A stretch of 64,000 nt of DNA from Verrucomicrobiota bacterium (GTDB taxonomy: Bacteria > Verrucomicrobiota > Kiritimatiellia > UBA8416 > JABMPJ01): assembly GCA_018648805.1 (NCBI GenBank), contig JABGQM010000009.1, positions 29,415 through 93,414 on the forward strand, read 5' to 3'. The position numbers and the translations under genes were made by a program. Below the pieces are notes generated by a model. The model saw nothing but the letters and a program-made list of their open reading frames with translations, was not told the origin of the DNA and searched no databases. Numbering within the stretch: position 1 is the first letter of the stretch; the number at the start of each line of letters is the position of its first letter. Positions 1 through 8,444 of this stretch are shown here, piece after piece.

Positions 1-327
1 CTGATTGTCGTGGTGACGTTGCCGCCCTTCTACGGCGGTAAGTGGTATCACACGCTGGTGCACGACACGATGCATGTGGCGCGCGAACCCGAAACCGACA
101 CGTTTCAGGCGTGCTGCCGCACCGTGCGCCTCGATCCGTTTACCTCGTACCTCTACTGGCACATGGAGTGGCATGTCGAGCACCACGCGTTCCCCGGGGT
201 GCCCTGTTACAACTTGAAGACATTCCACGAGCTGACGCGCGAGCACTGGGATAGGCCCCAGACACTCATCGAAGCATGGAAAGAGATGGATGCCCATAGC
301 AAGAAGCTACTGCGCATTCCTGAATAG
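1..327 (+). CDS. Fatty acid desaturase family protein, C-terminal fragment
   Basis: The reading frame is open from the first base, so the gene begins before the window. The visible 108 residues contain a third histidine box of the form H-V-E-H-H in the context WHVEHHAFPGVPCYNL. That is the pattern of membrane fatty acid desaturases and related di-iron hydroxylases, where the box ligates the catalytic irons. An H-D-T-M-H stretch lies near the start of the fragment. The rest is a short soluble tail ending in LLRIPE. The protein should be an integral membrane oxygenase acting on acyl chains or a similar lipid, but the substrate cannot be read from a fragment without the first two histidine boxes. 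Confidence 0.75.
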   Translation: MIVVVTLPPFYGGKWYHTLVHDTMHVAREPETDTFQACCRTVRLDPFTSYLYWHMEWHVEHHAFPGVPCYNLKTFHELTREHWDRPQTLIEAWKEMDAHSKKLLRIPE

Positions 328-387
328 AAGGCCGAGCCCGAGTGCTCGCCGCGGGTGCGCTAACGAGGCTATGATCGGCGTCAGCCT

Positions 388-1101
388 CTAGAACTGGATG
401 TTCAGGCCACCTTCGAATCCGGTGCCGTCGAACTGACGCAAGCCCAGATCAAGCGAGATGGTTTCGGACATAAAGATCTCGATGCCGGCCATGAAACCCA
501 GCTCCTGGTCGGCCTCGAGGTCATCGCTGTCGATGTAGGAGTACATCGGGCCCGCATAGAGGGCGATGCTGTTGGGGTTGAAGTGCTTGTTGCCGGTGGT
601 GTCGTTGACGATGCTGAGCGTCACGAAGGCATTGATCTCCTGCCACTTGACATCCTCGCCGTACCAGTTGGCTTCCGTCATGCTCCACGTGGCGCCCATG
701 TTGAGGCGCAGCCTGTCTTCAAAAAGGGTGGGGTCGAGAATGTCGTGGTCGATCACATTGAGCAGCAGGCCGGCTTCAACCATGTGGGACGAATCGCCAT
801 CGGCCATGCCCAGCTCGTGTTCGGCGGCGCCACCGCCCACGAAGAGGGTCACCCAGGGACGCAGCTCGAGGCCGAGGTAGAGCACGGCCTTGCTGGTTTC
901 GAGGGGCAGCACGACGGCTCCGAACTGCACATCGCGCTCCATCGTCCCGCCATAGATACCGCCGTTGAGCAGATGCGAGAGCCCGGTGCCGCTAATGTAG
1001 TCGCCACTCTCATTGCTCTTCCCTGTGGGGAAGGCCTGAGCAGACGTGAAAGAGATGGCCAGCAGAGCAGCCGCGGAAAGAAGAGCAAATGTTTTTTTCA
1101 T
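388..1101 (-). CDS. Probable outer-membrane beta-barrel protein
   Basis: The gene encodes 237 residues, starting at the ATG that gives MKKTFALLSAAALLAI, a clear Sec signal peptide with cleavage expected after SAQA. Ten codons lie in frame upstream, but the signal peptide makes the internal ATG the better start. The mature part is rich in glycine, aromatic residues and alternating polar/hydrophobic stretches, and it ends in phenylalanine (GLNIQF), as expected for a C-terminal beta-strand recognised by the BAM machinery. I do not recognise a specific family and no enzyme motif is visible. The call rests on the signal peptide and barrel-like composition. It is divergent from the LRR lipoprotein gene, with about 110 bases between them. 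Confidence 0.6.
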   Translation of the reverse strand: MKKTFALLSAAALLAISFTSAQAFPTGKSNESGDYISGTGLSHLLNGGIYGGTMERDVQFGAVVLPLETSKAVLYLGLELRPWVTLFVGGGAAEHELGMADGDSSHMVEAGLLLNVIDHDILDPTLFEDRLRLNMGATWSMTEANWYGEDVKWQEINAFVTLSIVNDTTGNKHFNPNSIALYAGPMYSYIDSDDLEADQELGFMAGIEIFMSETISLDLGLRQFDGTGFEGGLNIQF

Positions 1102-1121
1102 AGTGCGAGTAATCCTAGTGT

Positions 1122-1150
1122 TTGCTCTCATGAAGGGGCAAGCCTATAAT
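1122..1150 (+). promoter_or_regulatory. Sigma-70-type promoter for the LRR lipoprotein gene
   Basis: A -35 hexamer TTGCTC is followed by a 17-base spacer and a perfect -10 TATAAT. Transcription would start near 1157, about 55 bases before the GTG start at 1212. It overlaps the 5' region of the divergent beta-barrel gene. Confidence 0.6.
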
Positions 1151-1211
1151 TGGCGTTCATCAAAAAGAATAGACGAACCGAACGGTCGGATAGAAGCGAG
1201 GATGGAATCCT

Positions 1212-2066
1212 GTGAAAAGATGGACTATGAGTATCCAAGTGGCCAGTGTCGTGCTGGGAATGATTCTGCTGACGGGGTGTTTCCCGTGGCGTGCACCCGA
1301 CCGGTTGGTGACGGTGGCGAGTATGGAGTCTGCGCTGGCGGAACGTGAGTCGGTTCAGTTTCTCGATCTGCATGGGCGCGGCTTGAAAGAGATCCCGGAC
1401 GGCTTGGCGTCCTTGCCGGCTCTCGTGAAGCTGAGCGTGCGCGGCAATGCGCTGAGCGGCTTGCCGGATGGGGTGGGTGCCCTCGCGCAGCTGAAATGGC
1501 TCGATGCAGGCGAATGCGGACTGACGGTCGTACCGGACCGCATGGCGGGACTGACCGGACTGACGACGCTCTACCTGAGCGATAACGCCCTGGTCGCGCT
1601 GCCTGAGTCGTGGAGCAGCCTGACCGGACTGACCTATCTCAATCTCGACCGCAACAAGCTGTCCGCTCTGCCGCGTTGCGTGCCGGCCATGACCGGACTC
1701 AAGTGGTTGCGTCTCAATCGTAACAGCCTGACCGAACTGCCGCCATCCATCCGCCAGCTCACCCACCTGCAGCGACTCTACCTGAACGACAACAAGCTGG
1801 CTGCGCTGCCGGCCGGGTTGAGCGAGTTGAGTGCCCTGACGGACTTGGCCGCCGCCGGCAATAGCCTGACGGTACTGCCCACATCCCTGGCCTCGCTGAG
1901 CGGGTTGGAGCGCCTGGACCTCCAGCGGAACCGCCTGACCGAACTGCCGCCGGATATCAGCCAGCTCGTCAACTTGCGGTGGCTGAACCTGCTCAAGAAT
2001 CCCATCGGCGACGCCGAGCAGAAACGCCTCAAGGAAGCCCTGCCAGATTGCCATATCATCTTTTGA
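1212..2066 (+). CDS. Leucine-rich-repeat lipoprotein
   Basis: The 284-residue product starts at a GTG preceded by GAGGA with 9-base spacing; an ATG at 1227 is a weaker alternative. Residues 1-23 form a lipoprotein signal with lipobox LTGC, so the protein should be lipid-anchored. From about residue 50 to the end there is a continuous series of leucine-rich repeats of roughly 23 residues, each with the core LxxLxLxxNxLxxLP (for example LTTLYLSDNALVALPE and LKWLRLNRNSLTELPP). Such solenoids bind proteins or glycans; the ligand is unknown. The repeats are very regular, with no catalytic domain. The gene stands alone and ends at a strong terminator shared with the convergent porin gene. Confidence 0.8.
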   Translation: MKRWTMSIQVASVVLGMILLTGCFPWRAPDRLVTVASMESALAERESVQFLDLHGRGLKEIPDGLASLPALVKLSVRGNALSGLPDGVGALAQLKWLDAGECGLTVVPDRMAGLTGLTTLYLSDNALVALPESWSSLTGLTYLNLDRNKLSALPRCVPAMTGLKWLRLNRNSLTELPPSIRQLTHLQRLYLNDNKLAALPAGLSELSALTDLAAAGNSLTVLPTSLASLSGLERLDLQRNRLTELPPDISQLVNLRWLNLLKNPIGDAEQKRLKEALPDCHIIF

Positions 2067-2079
2067 TGCCGGGCTGAGG

Positions 2080-2129
2080 AAAAAGAAAGGACCCGGAGGC
2101 CGCCTGGCTTCCGGGTCCCTCTTCTTTTG
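2080..2129. terminator. Bidirectional intrinsic terminator
   Basis: A GC-rich stem runs from GGACCCGGAGGCC to GGCTTCCGGGTCC (2089-2118) with a four-base loop. An A-rich tract lies on its left and a T-rich tract on its right, so it can end both the LRR gene and the convergent porin gene. Confidence 0.8.
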
Positions 2130-2142
2130 AGTACCTGCTTTT

Positions 2143-3207
2143 TTAAAGCAGGAACTGCACGCCGGCGAGGACCATGCTGTCACTGTCGCCCCAGCGGTAT
2201 TCGATGCCGGTGCGGGCGTTGTGGCCCCGCATGAAGTAGTGCAGGCCGGCCGTGTAATCCTCGGTACGTTCACCGTCCTCGGGATCCTGCACGCTGAGCT
2301 TGGCCGTCAGCATGGTCTTGTCGATCCTGACACCGCTCTCCACAAAGGCGGTGGTGCCGTTGAATGCTGAGTTGTCCCAGTCATACCAGGCCGCATTGAT
2401 CGTCACGTCGCTGTCGCCCACGCCAAAGCCGGACTGCAGGTCGATAACCCACGCCTCGGAGTCGGTTTCGGCCGTGACAGCGGCTTCGCCATCGGGTACG
2501 GGGAGCGAGACCAGGGTGGCCTTGTCCTGCCAATCGTACCCGGCACCCACGGAAACATAGGGGTCAGCCCCCTGGCGGTTCTGGCTGAAGAACCAGCCGG
2601 TCTCGGCCTTGCCCAGCAGGTTCACAGCGACATGTCCGGTCAGGCGCACGTCGGCTTCCGGGTTCTTGGCCGCGCCGGCCGCATCATAGCCGTCGAAGGC
2701 GCCCACGCAGTAGGAGACCTTCTGGTCGAAGAAGGCGCCGTGCAGCTCGGCGCCGTAATCGCGCCAGACGAAGGAGTTGACGAACTTGACGGTCTCGGCA
2801 TTATAGTCCAGCCCCAGCAGGGAGGCGGCTGAGGAGCGATTCTCGAAAGAGAAAGGCAGCAGGATCAAGCCCACCTCGACCCAGTGGTCGGAGTCGAGAA
2901 TCTGCAAATCAATGAAGGCGTCCTGGATGTCCATTGAGACGGTGCTGCCTCGCTTGCCGGCGTTGTCGTTGTCGGTCTCGACAAAAAACTTCACACCGTC
3001 AGTAATCTGGCCAGCCAGTATAATACGGGCGCGGCGCAGGTAGACGTCGTACGGATCCATGTCGGTATCGGTGTATGAGCCGTGCACCTGGCCCAAGAAG
3101 CTCATCTTTAACCACGCATCTTCGCCGAGGTCCCACTGCGGCCCGGCGCTCACGCTGCCGGCGACTAGTGCGATCACTATAAGTGTCGCGATTCCCCATC
3201 TGGTCAT
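2143..3207 (-). CDS. Phosphate-selective porin-like (OprO/OprP family) outer-membrane protein
   Basis: The 354-residue product starts at the ATG giving MTRWGIATLIVIALVAGS, a signal peptide cleaved near SAG. AGGGGG lies 5 bases upstream, so the much longer in-frame extension upstream is discarded. The mature protein has the OprO/OprP-type start: a sequence about a 'yvd/SYTDTD' strand, then YLRRARIILAGQITDGVKFFVETD, in which an arginine-containing strand is followed by an FFVETDND segment. It continues with alternating amphipathic strands to a hydrophobic C-terminus (GVQFLL). Porins of this family pass phosphate, polyphosphate or other anions; the true substrate here is unknown. It converges on the LRR gene across a shared terminator. 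Confidence 0.7.
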   Translation of the reverse strand: MTRWGIATLIVIALVAGSVSAGPQWDLGEDAWLKMSFLGQVHGSYTDTDMDPYDVYLRRARIILAGQITDGVKFFVETDNDNAGKRGSTVSMDIQDAFIDLQILDSDHWVEVGLILLPFSFENRSSAASLLGLDYNAETVKFVNSFVWRDYGAELHGAFFDQKVSYCVGAFDGYDAAGAAKNPEADVRLTGHVAVNLLGKAETGWFFSQNRQGADPYVSVGAGYDWQDKATLVSLPVPDGEAAVTAETDSEAWVIDLQSGFGVGDSDVTINAAWYDWDNSAFNGTTAFVESGVRIDKTMLTAKLSVQDPEDGERTEDYTAGLHYFMRGHNARTGIEYRWGDSDSMVLAGVQFLL

Positions 3208-3243
3208 GTTGCCCCCTGTTTTGGGTGTGAATAATGAGCAGGG

Positions 3244-3272
3244 AAGGTACAGGTATGTAGTGTGGGGTGCAA
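3244..3272 (-). promoter_or_regulatory. Possible sigma-70 promoter of the porin gene
   Basis: On the minus strand, TTGCAC is followed by 17 bases and TACCTT. This places a transcription start about 25-30 bases before the porin start codon. The -10 box is imperfect. Confidence 0.35.
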
Positions 3273-3320
3273 GGGCGAATGGAATCAGGACTTTGCCTGG
3301 AATTTCAGCCCAAGACGGGT

Positions 3321-3427
3321 TCAATGTCCAACACCCAACAGGGAATGTCCAGTTTCCAAGGGAATTGCGCCCCTGCTGGGCGCCCATCCTTGGGTATTGG
3401 ATTTGAGTGTTGGATATTGGATATTCA
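3321..3427. repeat. Large imperfect inverted repeat with short tandem units
   Basis: The left arm carries CAATGTCCAACACCCAA and related copies. The right arm carries the inverse, TTGGGTATTGGATTTGAG and TGTTGGATATTGGATATTC. The arms meet at GGGCGCCC-like sequence around 3366-3386. This fills most of the 341-base gap (3208-3548) between the porin and ABC-F genes. Apart from the porin promoter I see nothing else there. Confidence 0.65.
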
Positions 3428-3548
3428 GATGCCCTGTGCTTCACATTGTTCATTTGTAATGACTTACGGAGAGCGACATCCCAATACTGGGGACCTCCCG
3501 AGAATGGACGATCTTGCATTCTGCGCCTGGTTAGGTGATCCTCCCCGG

Positions 3549-5486
3549 ATGGTTGATTTTCGTGGAGTGAGTAAACGGCATGGGGCACAGGTGGTGCTCG
3601 ACGAGGTGAGCTTCCGGTGTAATCCGGGAGAACATATCGGTATTGTGGGGCCCAACGGCGCTGGCAAGACCACGATTTTCACACTGATTACGCGTGAGGC
3701 GGAGCCGGATGGCGGCGAGGTGCTTCTGCCCACCAACTGCCGCCTGGGCTACGTGCGTCAGCATGTCGGGGCCGGTATCGCGGATCGTCAGCTCCTCTCG
3801 CATGTCGAGGCGGCCTTGCCGGAACTGGTCGAGCTTGAGGAGGAAACGCACGCGATTGAGGCACGACTGAAGGATGCCCCGCCCGGTGAGACAGCCTTGT
3901 TGCTCGAGCGGCTGGGTGAGGTGCAGACTCGTTTTGAAACCCTGGGCGGCTATACCATTCGGCCGCGTGCCGAGCAGGCCTTGAGCGGACTGGGCTTCAG
4001 CGAGGCGAGCTTCCAGGATCCGATCGGTTCCTTCAGCGGTGGCTGGCAGTCACGCGCTGAGCTGGCCCGCGTCCTCGTGGCTGAGCCGGAGGTGTTGCTG
4101 CTCGATGAGCCCTCCAACTACCTCGATATCCCCACGATCGAGTGGCTGCAGCGCTACCTGCGCGAGTTCAAGGGAACGCTGCTGCTGGTCTCGCATGACC
4201 GCTACCTGCTCAACGCCCTGACGAGCGTGACATTCGAGGTGTCGGGGGGGCGCGTGGAGCGCTACAGCGGCAGCTACGACGCCTATGTTGAGCAGCGCGA
4301 GCTGCGTTACGAGCAGCGTCTCGCGGCCCAGAAGAACCAGGACCGGCGGCGTGATCAGATCGAATCGTTCGTGACCCGCTTTCGCGCCAAGAGCACGAAG
4401 GCCGCGCAGGTACAGAGTAAGATCAAGATGCTCGAGCGGATGGACAAGGTCGAGCTGCCCCAACGGCTGGTCAGTCCAGGAACGATCCGCCTGCGTCCGC
4501 CCCCGCACAGCGGTGTCGAACTTATGCGCCTCGAAGATGCGGGGATGAGCTACGACGGTTCGCGCTGGGTCTTGCGTCACCTCGACCTGCGTATCACGCG
4601 GGGTGAGAAAATCGTACTGGTGGGCCTGAACGGACTGGGAAAAACCACCTTGCTGCGCATGCTGGCCGGCGCACTGGAACTCTCGGAGGGAAAGCGTGCT
4701 ACGGGCCACAAGCTGGTCATGGGGTACCAATCACAGGATTTCGCGGAGACGATGACCCCGCAGCACAGCGTGTATGATGCGGTCAAGGCCGTCGCGGCGG
4801 ATGTACCCGACCAGGAGGTGCGCCGGCTGTTGGGGGGCTTCGGTTTCTCCGGCGACAGTATCGACAAGCGCGTGCAGGTGTTGAGCGGTGGTGAGAAGAT
4901 CCGCGTGGCCTTTGCGCGGCTCCTGATCAAACCTCCCAATTTTCTCCTGCTGGATGAGCCGACTACCCATCTCGATATCCAGGCGCGCGAAGCATTGGAG
5001 AAGGCCTTGGCCAGCTACGCTGGAACGCTCTGCCTGGTCACGCATGACGTCGACTTTGCGCGCAAGGTGGCGACCTCTGTCATCGCCATGACGCCGCCCG
5101 GCATTACGCGCTATGCCGGTGGCTACGATTATTACAAGGAACGCGTCGAACGCGAGGCACGTGGAGTGGTGGCCGCCCCGGCCGCGCGCCGGGCGGGCGC
5201 GCCCATTGCGCCGCAGGATAAGAAGGCCCAGCGGCGTGTACGCGCCCAGCAGCGGCAGGTCCGCCAGGCCGAGGAGCGTGAGCTGAAGCGGACCATTCGT
5301 CAGGCTGAGAAACGAGTTGAGCTGATGGAAACCGAGCGTGCCACGGTGCTGGAGGCCCTCTCTTCGCCCGATCCTGAGACCGATTTCCAGTCGCTCAACC
5401 GACGTATCAGGGAACTGCAGAGCGAGATCGACTACTCAACCCGTCAGTGGGAAGCCGCGGCTGAAGCGCTTGATGAACTAGGGTAG
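3549..5486 (+). CDS. ABC-F family ATPase (Uup/EttA-like)
   Basis: The 645-residue protein has two ABC domains in one chain and no membrane segments, which defines the ABC-F class of ribosome-associated ATPases. Domain 1 has Walker A GPNGAGKTT (from residue 34), signature FSGGW and Walker B LLLDEPSNYLD. Domain 2 has GLNGLGKTT, signature LSGGEK and LLLDEPTTHLD. The linker between them is charged and lysine/arginine-rich (residues about 240-300), as in the P-site tRNA-interaction motif. The last ~100 residues are a charged predicted coiled coil, which favours a Uup-like protein. I chose the ATG giving MVDFRGVSKRHG because family members begin there; an in-frame upstream extension has no family resemblance. 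It overlaps the convergent FGE-like gene by 9 bases. Confidence 0.88.
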   Translation: MVDFRGVSKRHGAQVVLDEVSFRCNPGEHIGIVGPNGAGKTTIFTLITREAEPDGGEVLLPTNCRLGYVRQHVGAGIADRQLLSHVEAALPELVELEEETHAIEARLKDAPPGETALLLERLGEVQTRFETLGGYTIRPRAEQALSGLGFSEASFQDPIGSFSGGWQSRAELARVLVAEPEVLLLDEPSNYLDIPTIEWLQRYLREFKGTLLLVSHDRYLLNALTSVTFEVSGGRVERYSGSYDAYVEQRELRYEQRLAAQKNQDRRRDQIESFVTRFRAKSTKAAQVQSKIKMLERMDKVELPQRLVSPGTIRLRPPPHSGVELMRLEDAGMSYDGSRWVLRHLDLRITRGEKIVLVGLNGLGKTTLLRMLAGALELSEGKRATGHKLVMGYQSQDFAETMTPQHSVYDAVKAVAADVPDQEVRRLLGGFGFSGDSIDKRVQVLSGGEKIRVAFARLLIKPPNFLLLDEPTTHLDIQAREALEKALASYAGTLCLVTHDVDFARKVATSVIAMTPPGITRYAGGYDYYKERVEREARGVVAAPAARRAGAPIAPQDKKAQRRVRAQQRQVRQAEERELKRTIRQAEKRVELMETERATVLEALSSPDPETDFQSLNRRIRELQSEIDYSTRQWEAAAEALDELG

Positions 5487-7295
5487 GGGTGCGGCGCAGC
5501 GGAAGCCTACGATATGCTGGTTCCTGCCGACCGTCACACGGCCAACACCCTTGAAGCGGCGGAAGGTCTTTAGTTCGGCCTCGTCGCGTAGCCCGTAACT
5601 GCCGCCGCGGTAGACTCGCGCCTGCCCCTCCTCCGGACCCGTGGGATTCTCGAGTGGGGCGCTGTAGTATGCCTTGGGCGCATAGTAATCCGACACCCAT
5701 TCGGCTACGTTACCGGGAAGATGCATGAGGCCGTAGGGGCTGGTCGGCTTGAGCAGGTCGGCAAAGTCCGCCATGTCGGCCTGGGGCGGAATCGGGCTGT
5801 TGGCCGGCCAAGTCTTGAACGGCAACTTGGTCTTGGGCGGGGGCGGGGGCTCAATGCCCTTCAGCTTCTCCATGGTGGTCTGCTTGCGGCGCGGTTTTGG
5901 GTTCTGCACATCAATCTCGTCGGCCATGAGGAGGCGGCCGCGGGCCGAGTTGACAAAGGTCGCCGCCGTGGGATCCTTGTCCCATGGCAGCTCGCGACCA
6001 TCGCGGCTGCGGGCCGCCATTTCCCACTCGGCTTCAGTGGGCAGGCGTTTGCCTTTCCATGTGGCGTAGGCATAGGCATCAAACCAGTCGACACCCACCA
6101 CCGGTTGATCGTCGCCGTTGAGGTGGTTTTGTGACCAGCCGCCGGGGGTGTGGTCCTTGAGCGGCGGCGCATCCGGATGCTCCATGCTTGAATCGCCGGT
6201 CGACGTGGTGTGCTCCACAAACTCACGGTAGGCCTTGTTGCTGACCTCGTGCGTGTCGATCAGGTAGGGCGAGAGCTTGATGATACGCATTGGAAAATTG
6301 TCCTGGCCCGGTTTGGCCTTCTCATCGCCCATCAGAAAATAACCTCCAGGAATGAAGGTCATGCCGGGCTGCATGCCCTTGGCGGGCGGCTGGGCATTCT
6401 TGACGCTGAGAGCATAGGCTTCAACAATCTGACGTTCGAGGCGGGTGATATAGCCGAAGTCCATCTGTGCAATAACCGAGCCGGTCTGCAGGGAGCCGCG
6501 CCGGCCAGTCTCCGCCTCGATGACGCGGAAAAGGTAGAAGTTAAGGAAGGCCGTGACCTCCTCGGCCGCCTCATCAAAATTCTTGGTCTTGATCGCGAGG
6601 GGGATCCGCTCGGTCACGATCTCAGGAAGTCCGCGCGCAATGGCGCGCCGTTCATCATCGAGTTCATCATACTTGGCTTGGACCTTCTTGGAGCCGCGGA
6701 AGCCGTCGGTTTCTACGCCGGGGTAGTGCTTGATGGCCTTCTCCATGAGTTCGCCGATCATATCGAACTGCTTAACCGCCGCCGCGATGGGGGCATACCA
6801 GTCGCCTTGGATTTTCTGCATGCCTACCTTAACCATCTTGCGCTCTTCCTCAAACGCGTTGCGCTTGGTGCGCACGTCCTGGATGCTGGTATGAAGGCGG
6901 CAGCGCGAAATGAACTCGTCAAACAGCGCGATGTTCTCTTCGTAAAAGGCCAGATCCATGCTCGCGTAGTTATCCAGCTTGATGGGCAGTAGGGCTTCGG
7001 CAAAGAAATCATCGAGCGGCAGCACCTCGCGTGTCGTGATGGCAGACTTCAGAACGGTTTTGGGGTAGCTCATGCGGCCCGTGTTGATGCGGATTTTGAC
7101 ACTGGTCTCCGTCTCGCGCTCGATCTCGCCCTGCAGGGTCTTGCCTTGGGTCGTCACGACGCGGACCACATCGCCCTTGGGCAACAGGGCTAGCGCCGCG
7201 GGGGACAAATCATCGCGGGAGAGTGCCCCCATGGTCGCCGTGGCGACGAGGGTGGTTAAAACAACGGTGGCCCATAGCTCTGAATTGCGTACCAT
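5478..7295 (-). CDS. Secreted FGE-sulfatase (SUMF1-like) domain protein lacking the catalytic cysteine pair
   Basis: The 605-residue protein begins with a signal peptide (residues 1-24). A beta-rich and helical N-terminal region follows, and then a full FGE/SUMF1 domain from about residue 312 to the end. Domain landmarks are MTFIPGGYFLMGD, DTHEVSNKAYREFV, PVVGVDWFDAYAYATW, KRLPTEAEWEMAAR, GNVAEWVSDYY, RVYRGGSYG and a final HIVGFRCA. Formylglycine-generating enzymes carry two cysteines between RGGSY and GFRC; here that stretch reads ELKTFRRFKG with no cysteine. Conversion of sulfatase cysteine to formylglycine is therefore unlikely, and a structural or binding role is more plausible. It ends 9 bases inside the ABC-F gene on the other strand. 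Confidence 0.78.
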   Translation of the reverse strand: MVRNSELWATVVLTTLVATATMGALSRDDLSPAALALLPKGDVVRVVTTQGKTLQGEIERETETSVKIRINTGRMSYPKTVLKSAITTREVLPLDDFFAEALLPIKLDNYASMDLAFYEENIALFDEFISRCRLHTSIQDVRTKRNAFEEERKMVKVGMQKIQGDWYAPIAAAVKQFDMIGELMEKAIKHYPGVETDGFRGSKKVQAKYDELDDERRAIARGLPEIVTERIPLAIKTKNFDEAAEEVTAFLNFYLFRVIEAETGRRGSLQTGSVIAQMDFGYITRLERQIVEAYALSVKNAQPPAKGMQPGMTFIPGGYFLMGDEKAKPGQDNFPMRIIKLSPYLIDTHEVSNKAYREFVEHTTSTGDSSMEHPDAPPLKDHTPGGWSQNHLNGDDQPVVGVDWFDAYAYATWKGKRLPTEAEWEMAARSRDGRELPWDKDPTAATFVNSARGRLLMADEIDVQNPKPRRKQTTMEKLKGIEPPPPPKTKLPFKTWPANSPIPPQADMADFADLLKPTSPYGLMHLPGNVAEWVSDYYAPKAYYSAPLENPTGPEEGQARVYRGGSYGLRDEAELKTFRRFKGVGRVTVGRNQHIVGFRCAAPLP

Positions 7296-7398
7296 TTCTG
7301 TCTCGTGCTCCTCTATTCTGACTCAGACTACAAAAATCAATAGTAGAGTAAAACCCGACGGGGCGCTATCGGTAATTTGCCTGATCTCGAGAGTGAGC

Positions 7399-7428
7399 TT
7401 GACCGCGGGAAGGCTGGGCCGCTACCTT
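7399..7428 (+). promoter_or_regulatory. Possible promoter of the TPR-lptE operon
   Basis: TTGACC, an 18-base spacer and TACCTT lie immediately before the ATG at 7437. The transcript would start only a few bases upstream of the start codon, and no Shine-Dalgarno is visible, so the gene may be read from a nearly leaderless mRNA. Confidence 0.35.
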
Positions 7429-7436
7429 CTAACGCA

Positions 7437-8444
7437 ATGAATACGAGATTGTTTAAGCGTGGAGTGATGGTGGTGACCGGGTTGCTGCTGGCCCTGTCGT
7501 GCGGGGCGCAGGAGCCGGATCTTGGTGGATTCGACCATACCGACCCGGATGAGGTCGTGCGTAAGCGCGCCGGGTTCTGGCGACGACCCGACCGAAAGAC
7601 CGCGGCTGAACAGCTGGTCTATGCGCGTTCCCTGGCCGATGGCGGCGCGGTGCGCAAGGCCGCCAAACAGTATCGCGCCCTGGTCCACGAGTGGCATGAC
7701 ACCCCCGAGGCCGTCACGGCCCAGATGGCCTACGCGGAACTGTTGGAGGCACGCGGCAAGTACAATCAGTCGTTCAACGAGTTTCAATACCTTGTCGAGT
7801 TCTACGCCGGTCAGTTCGACTACGGCGAGGTGCTTGACCGGCAGTTCCGTATCGCCAACGAGGTGATGAACCAGCGGCATGGGGGATTCCTCTTTCTGGG
7901 CGGCTTCAAATCGCCTGAGCGGGCCTTGCCCCTCTTTAAGCAGGTAGCCGAGAATGGCCCCACCTGGGAGCGCGGACCCGAGGTGCAGTTCTTTTTGGGA
8001 TGGATCCAGGAGCAGGACAAGCAGTACGACGCCGCGATTCGGGCCTATGACATGCTGCGTCAACGGTGGCCGCGTAGCGAGCTGGCCGTGACGGCTGGCT
8101 ACGGTGGCACACGCTGCCTGGTGAAGCTGGCGGATGCCACTGCGCGTGACGAAGTGGTCTGTCGGCGCGCTCTGGTTGGGCTGGCAGGTTTCATTAGGGA
8201 CTATCCGGACGATCCCAACGTCGCGGCCGCTACGCAGGAGCGCGACCGCATTTCGTCCCGCCTATCCGGGCTCTACTACGAACGGGCGGCCTACTACGAC
8301 AAGATTGCCCGGCGGCCCGACTCCGCCCTCATCGCTTATGCCGATTTTCTGCGCCAATTTCCCTATGCCGAACAGGCTGAGGCGGTCAGTCTGCGGGTGC
8401 GTGAGCTCGAGGCGATGCAGGCCGCGCCGGAGACCGCACCATGA
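7437..8444 (+). CDS. TPR outer-membrane assembly protein (BamD/YbgF-like)
   Basis: The 335-residue product starts MNTRLFKRGVMVVTGLLLALSCG, an export signal whose cysteine could be lipidated, although alanine at -3 makes the lipobox weak. The body consists of TPR-like helical pairs (QLVYARSLADGGAVRKAAKQYR; PEVQFFLGWIQEQDKQYDAAIRAYDML; SALIAYADFLRQFPYAEQAEAV), spaced as in BamD and YbgF proteins that act in outer-membrane protein assembly or Tol-Pal function. An upstream in-frame start at 7377 would bury the signal peptide and is rejected. The stop overlaps the lptE start by four bases (ATGA), so the two genes are almost certainly translated together and likely both serve the cell envelope. Confidence 0.7.
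   Translation: MNTRLFKRGVMVVTGLLLALSCGAQEPDLGGFDHTDPDEVVRKRAGFWRRPDRKTAAEQLVYARSLADGGAVRKAAKQYRALVHEWHDTPEAVTAQMAYAELLEARGKYNQSFNEFQYLVEFYAGQFDYGEVLDRQFRIANEVMNQRHGGFLFLGGFKSPERALPLFKQVAENGPTWERGPEVQFFLGWIQEQDKQYDAAIRAYDMLRQRWPRSELAVTAGYGGTRCLVKLADATARDEVVCRRALVGLAGFIRDYPDDPNVAAATQERDRISSRLSGLYYERAAYYDKIARRPDSALIAYADFLRQFPYAEQAEAVSLRVRELEAMQAAPETAP

Noticed and set aside
5478..7295. True formylglycine-generating enzyme for the sulfatase
   Set aside because: The catalytic cysteine region has no cysteine.
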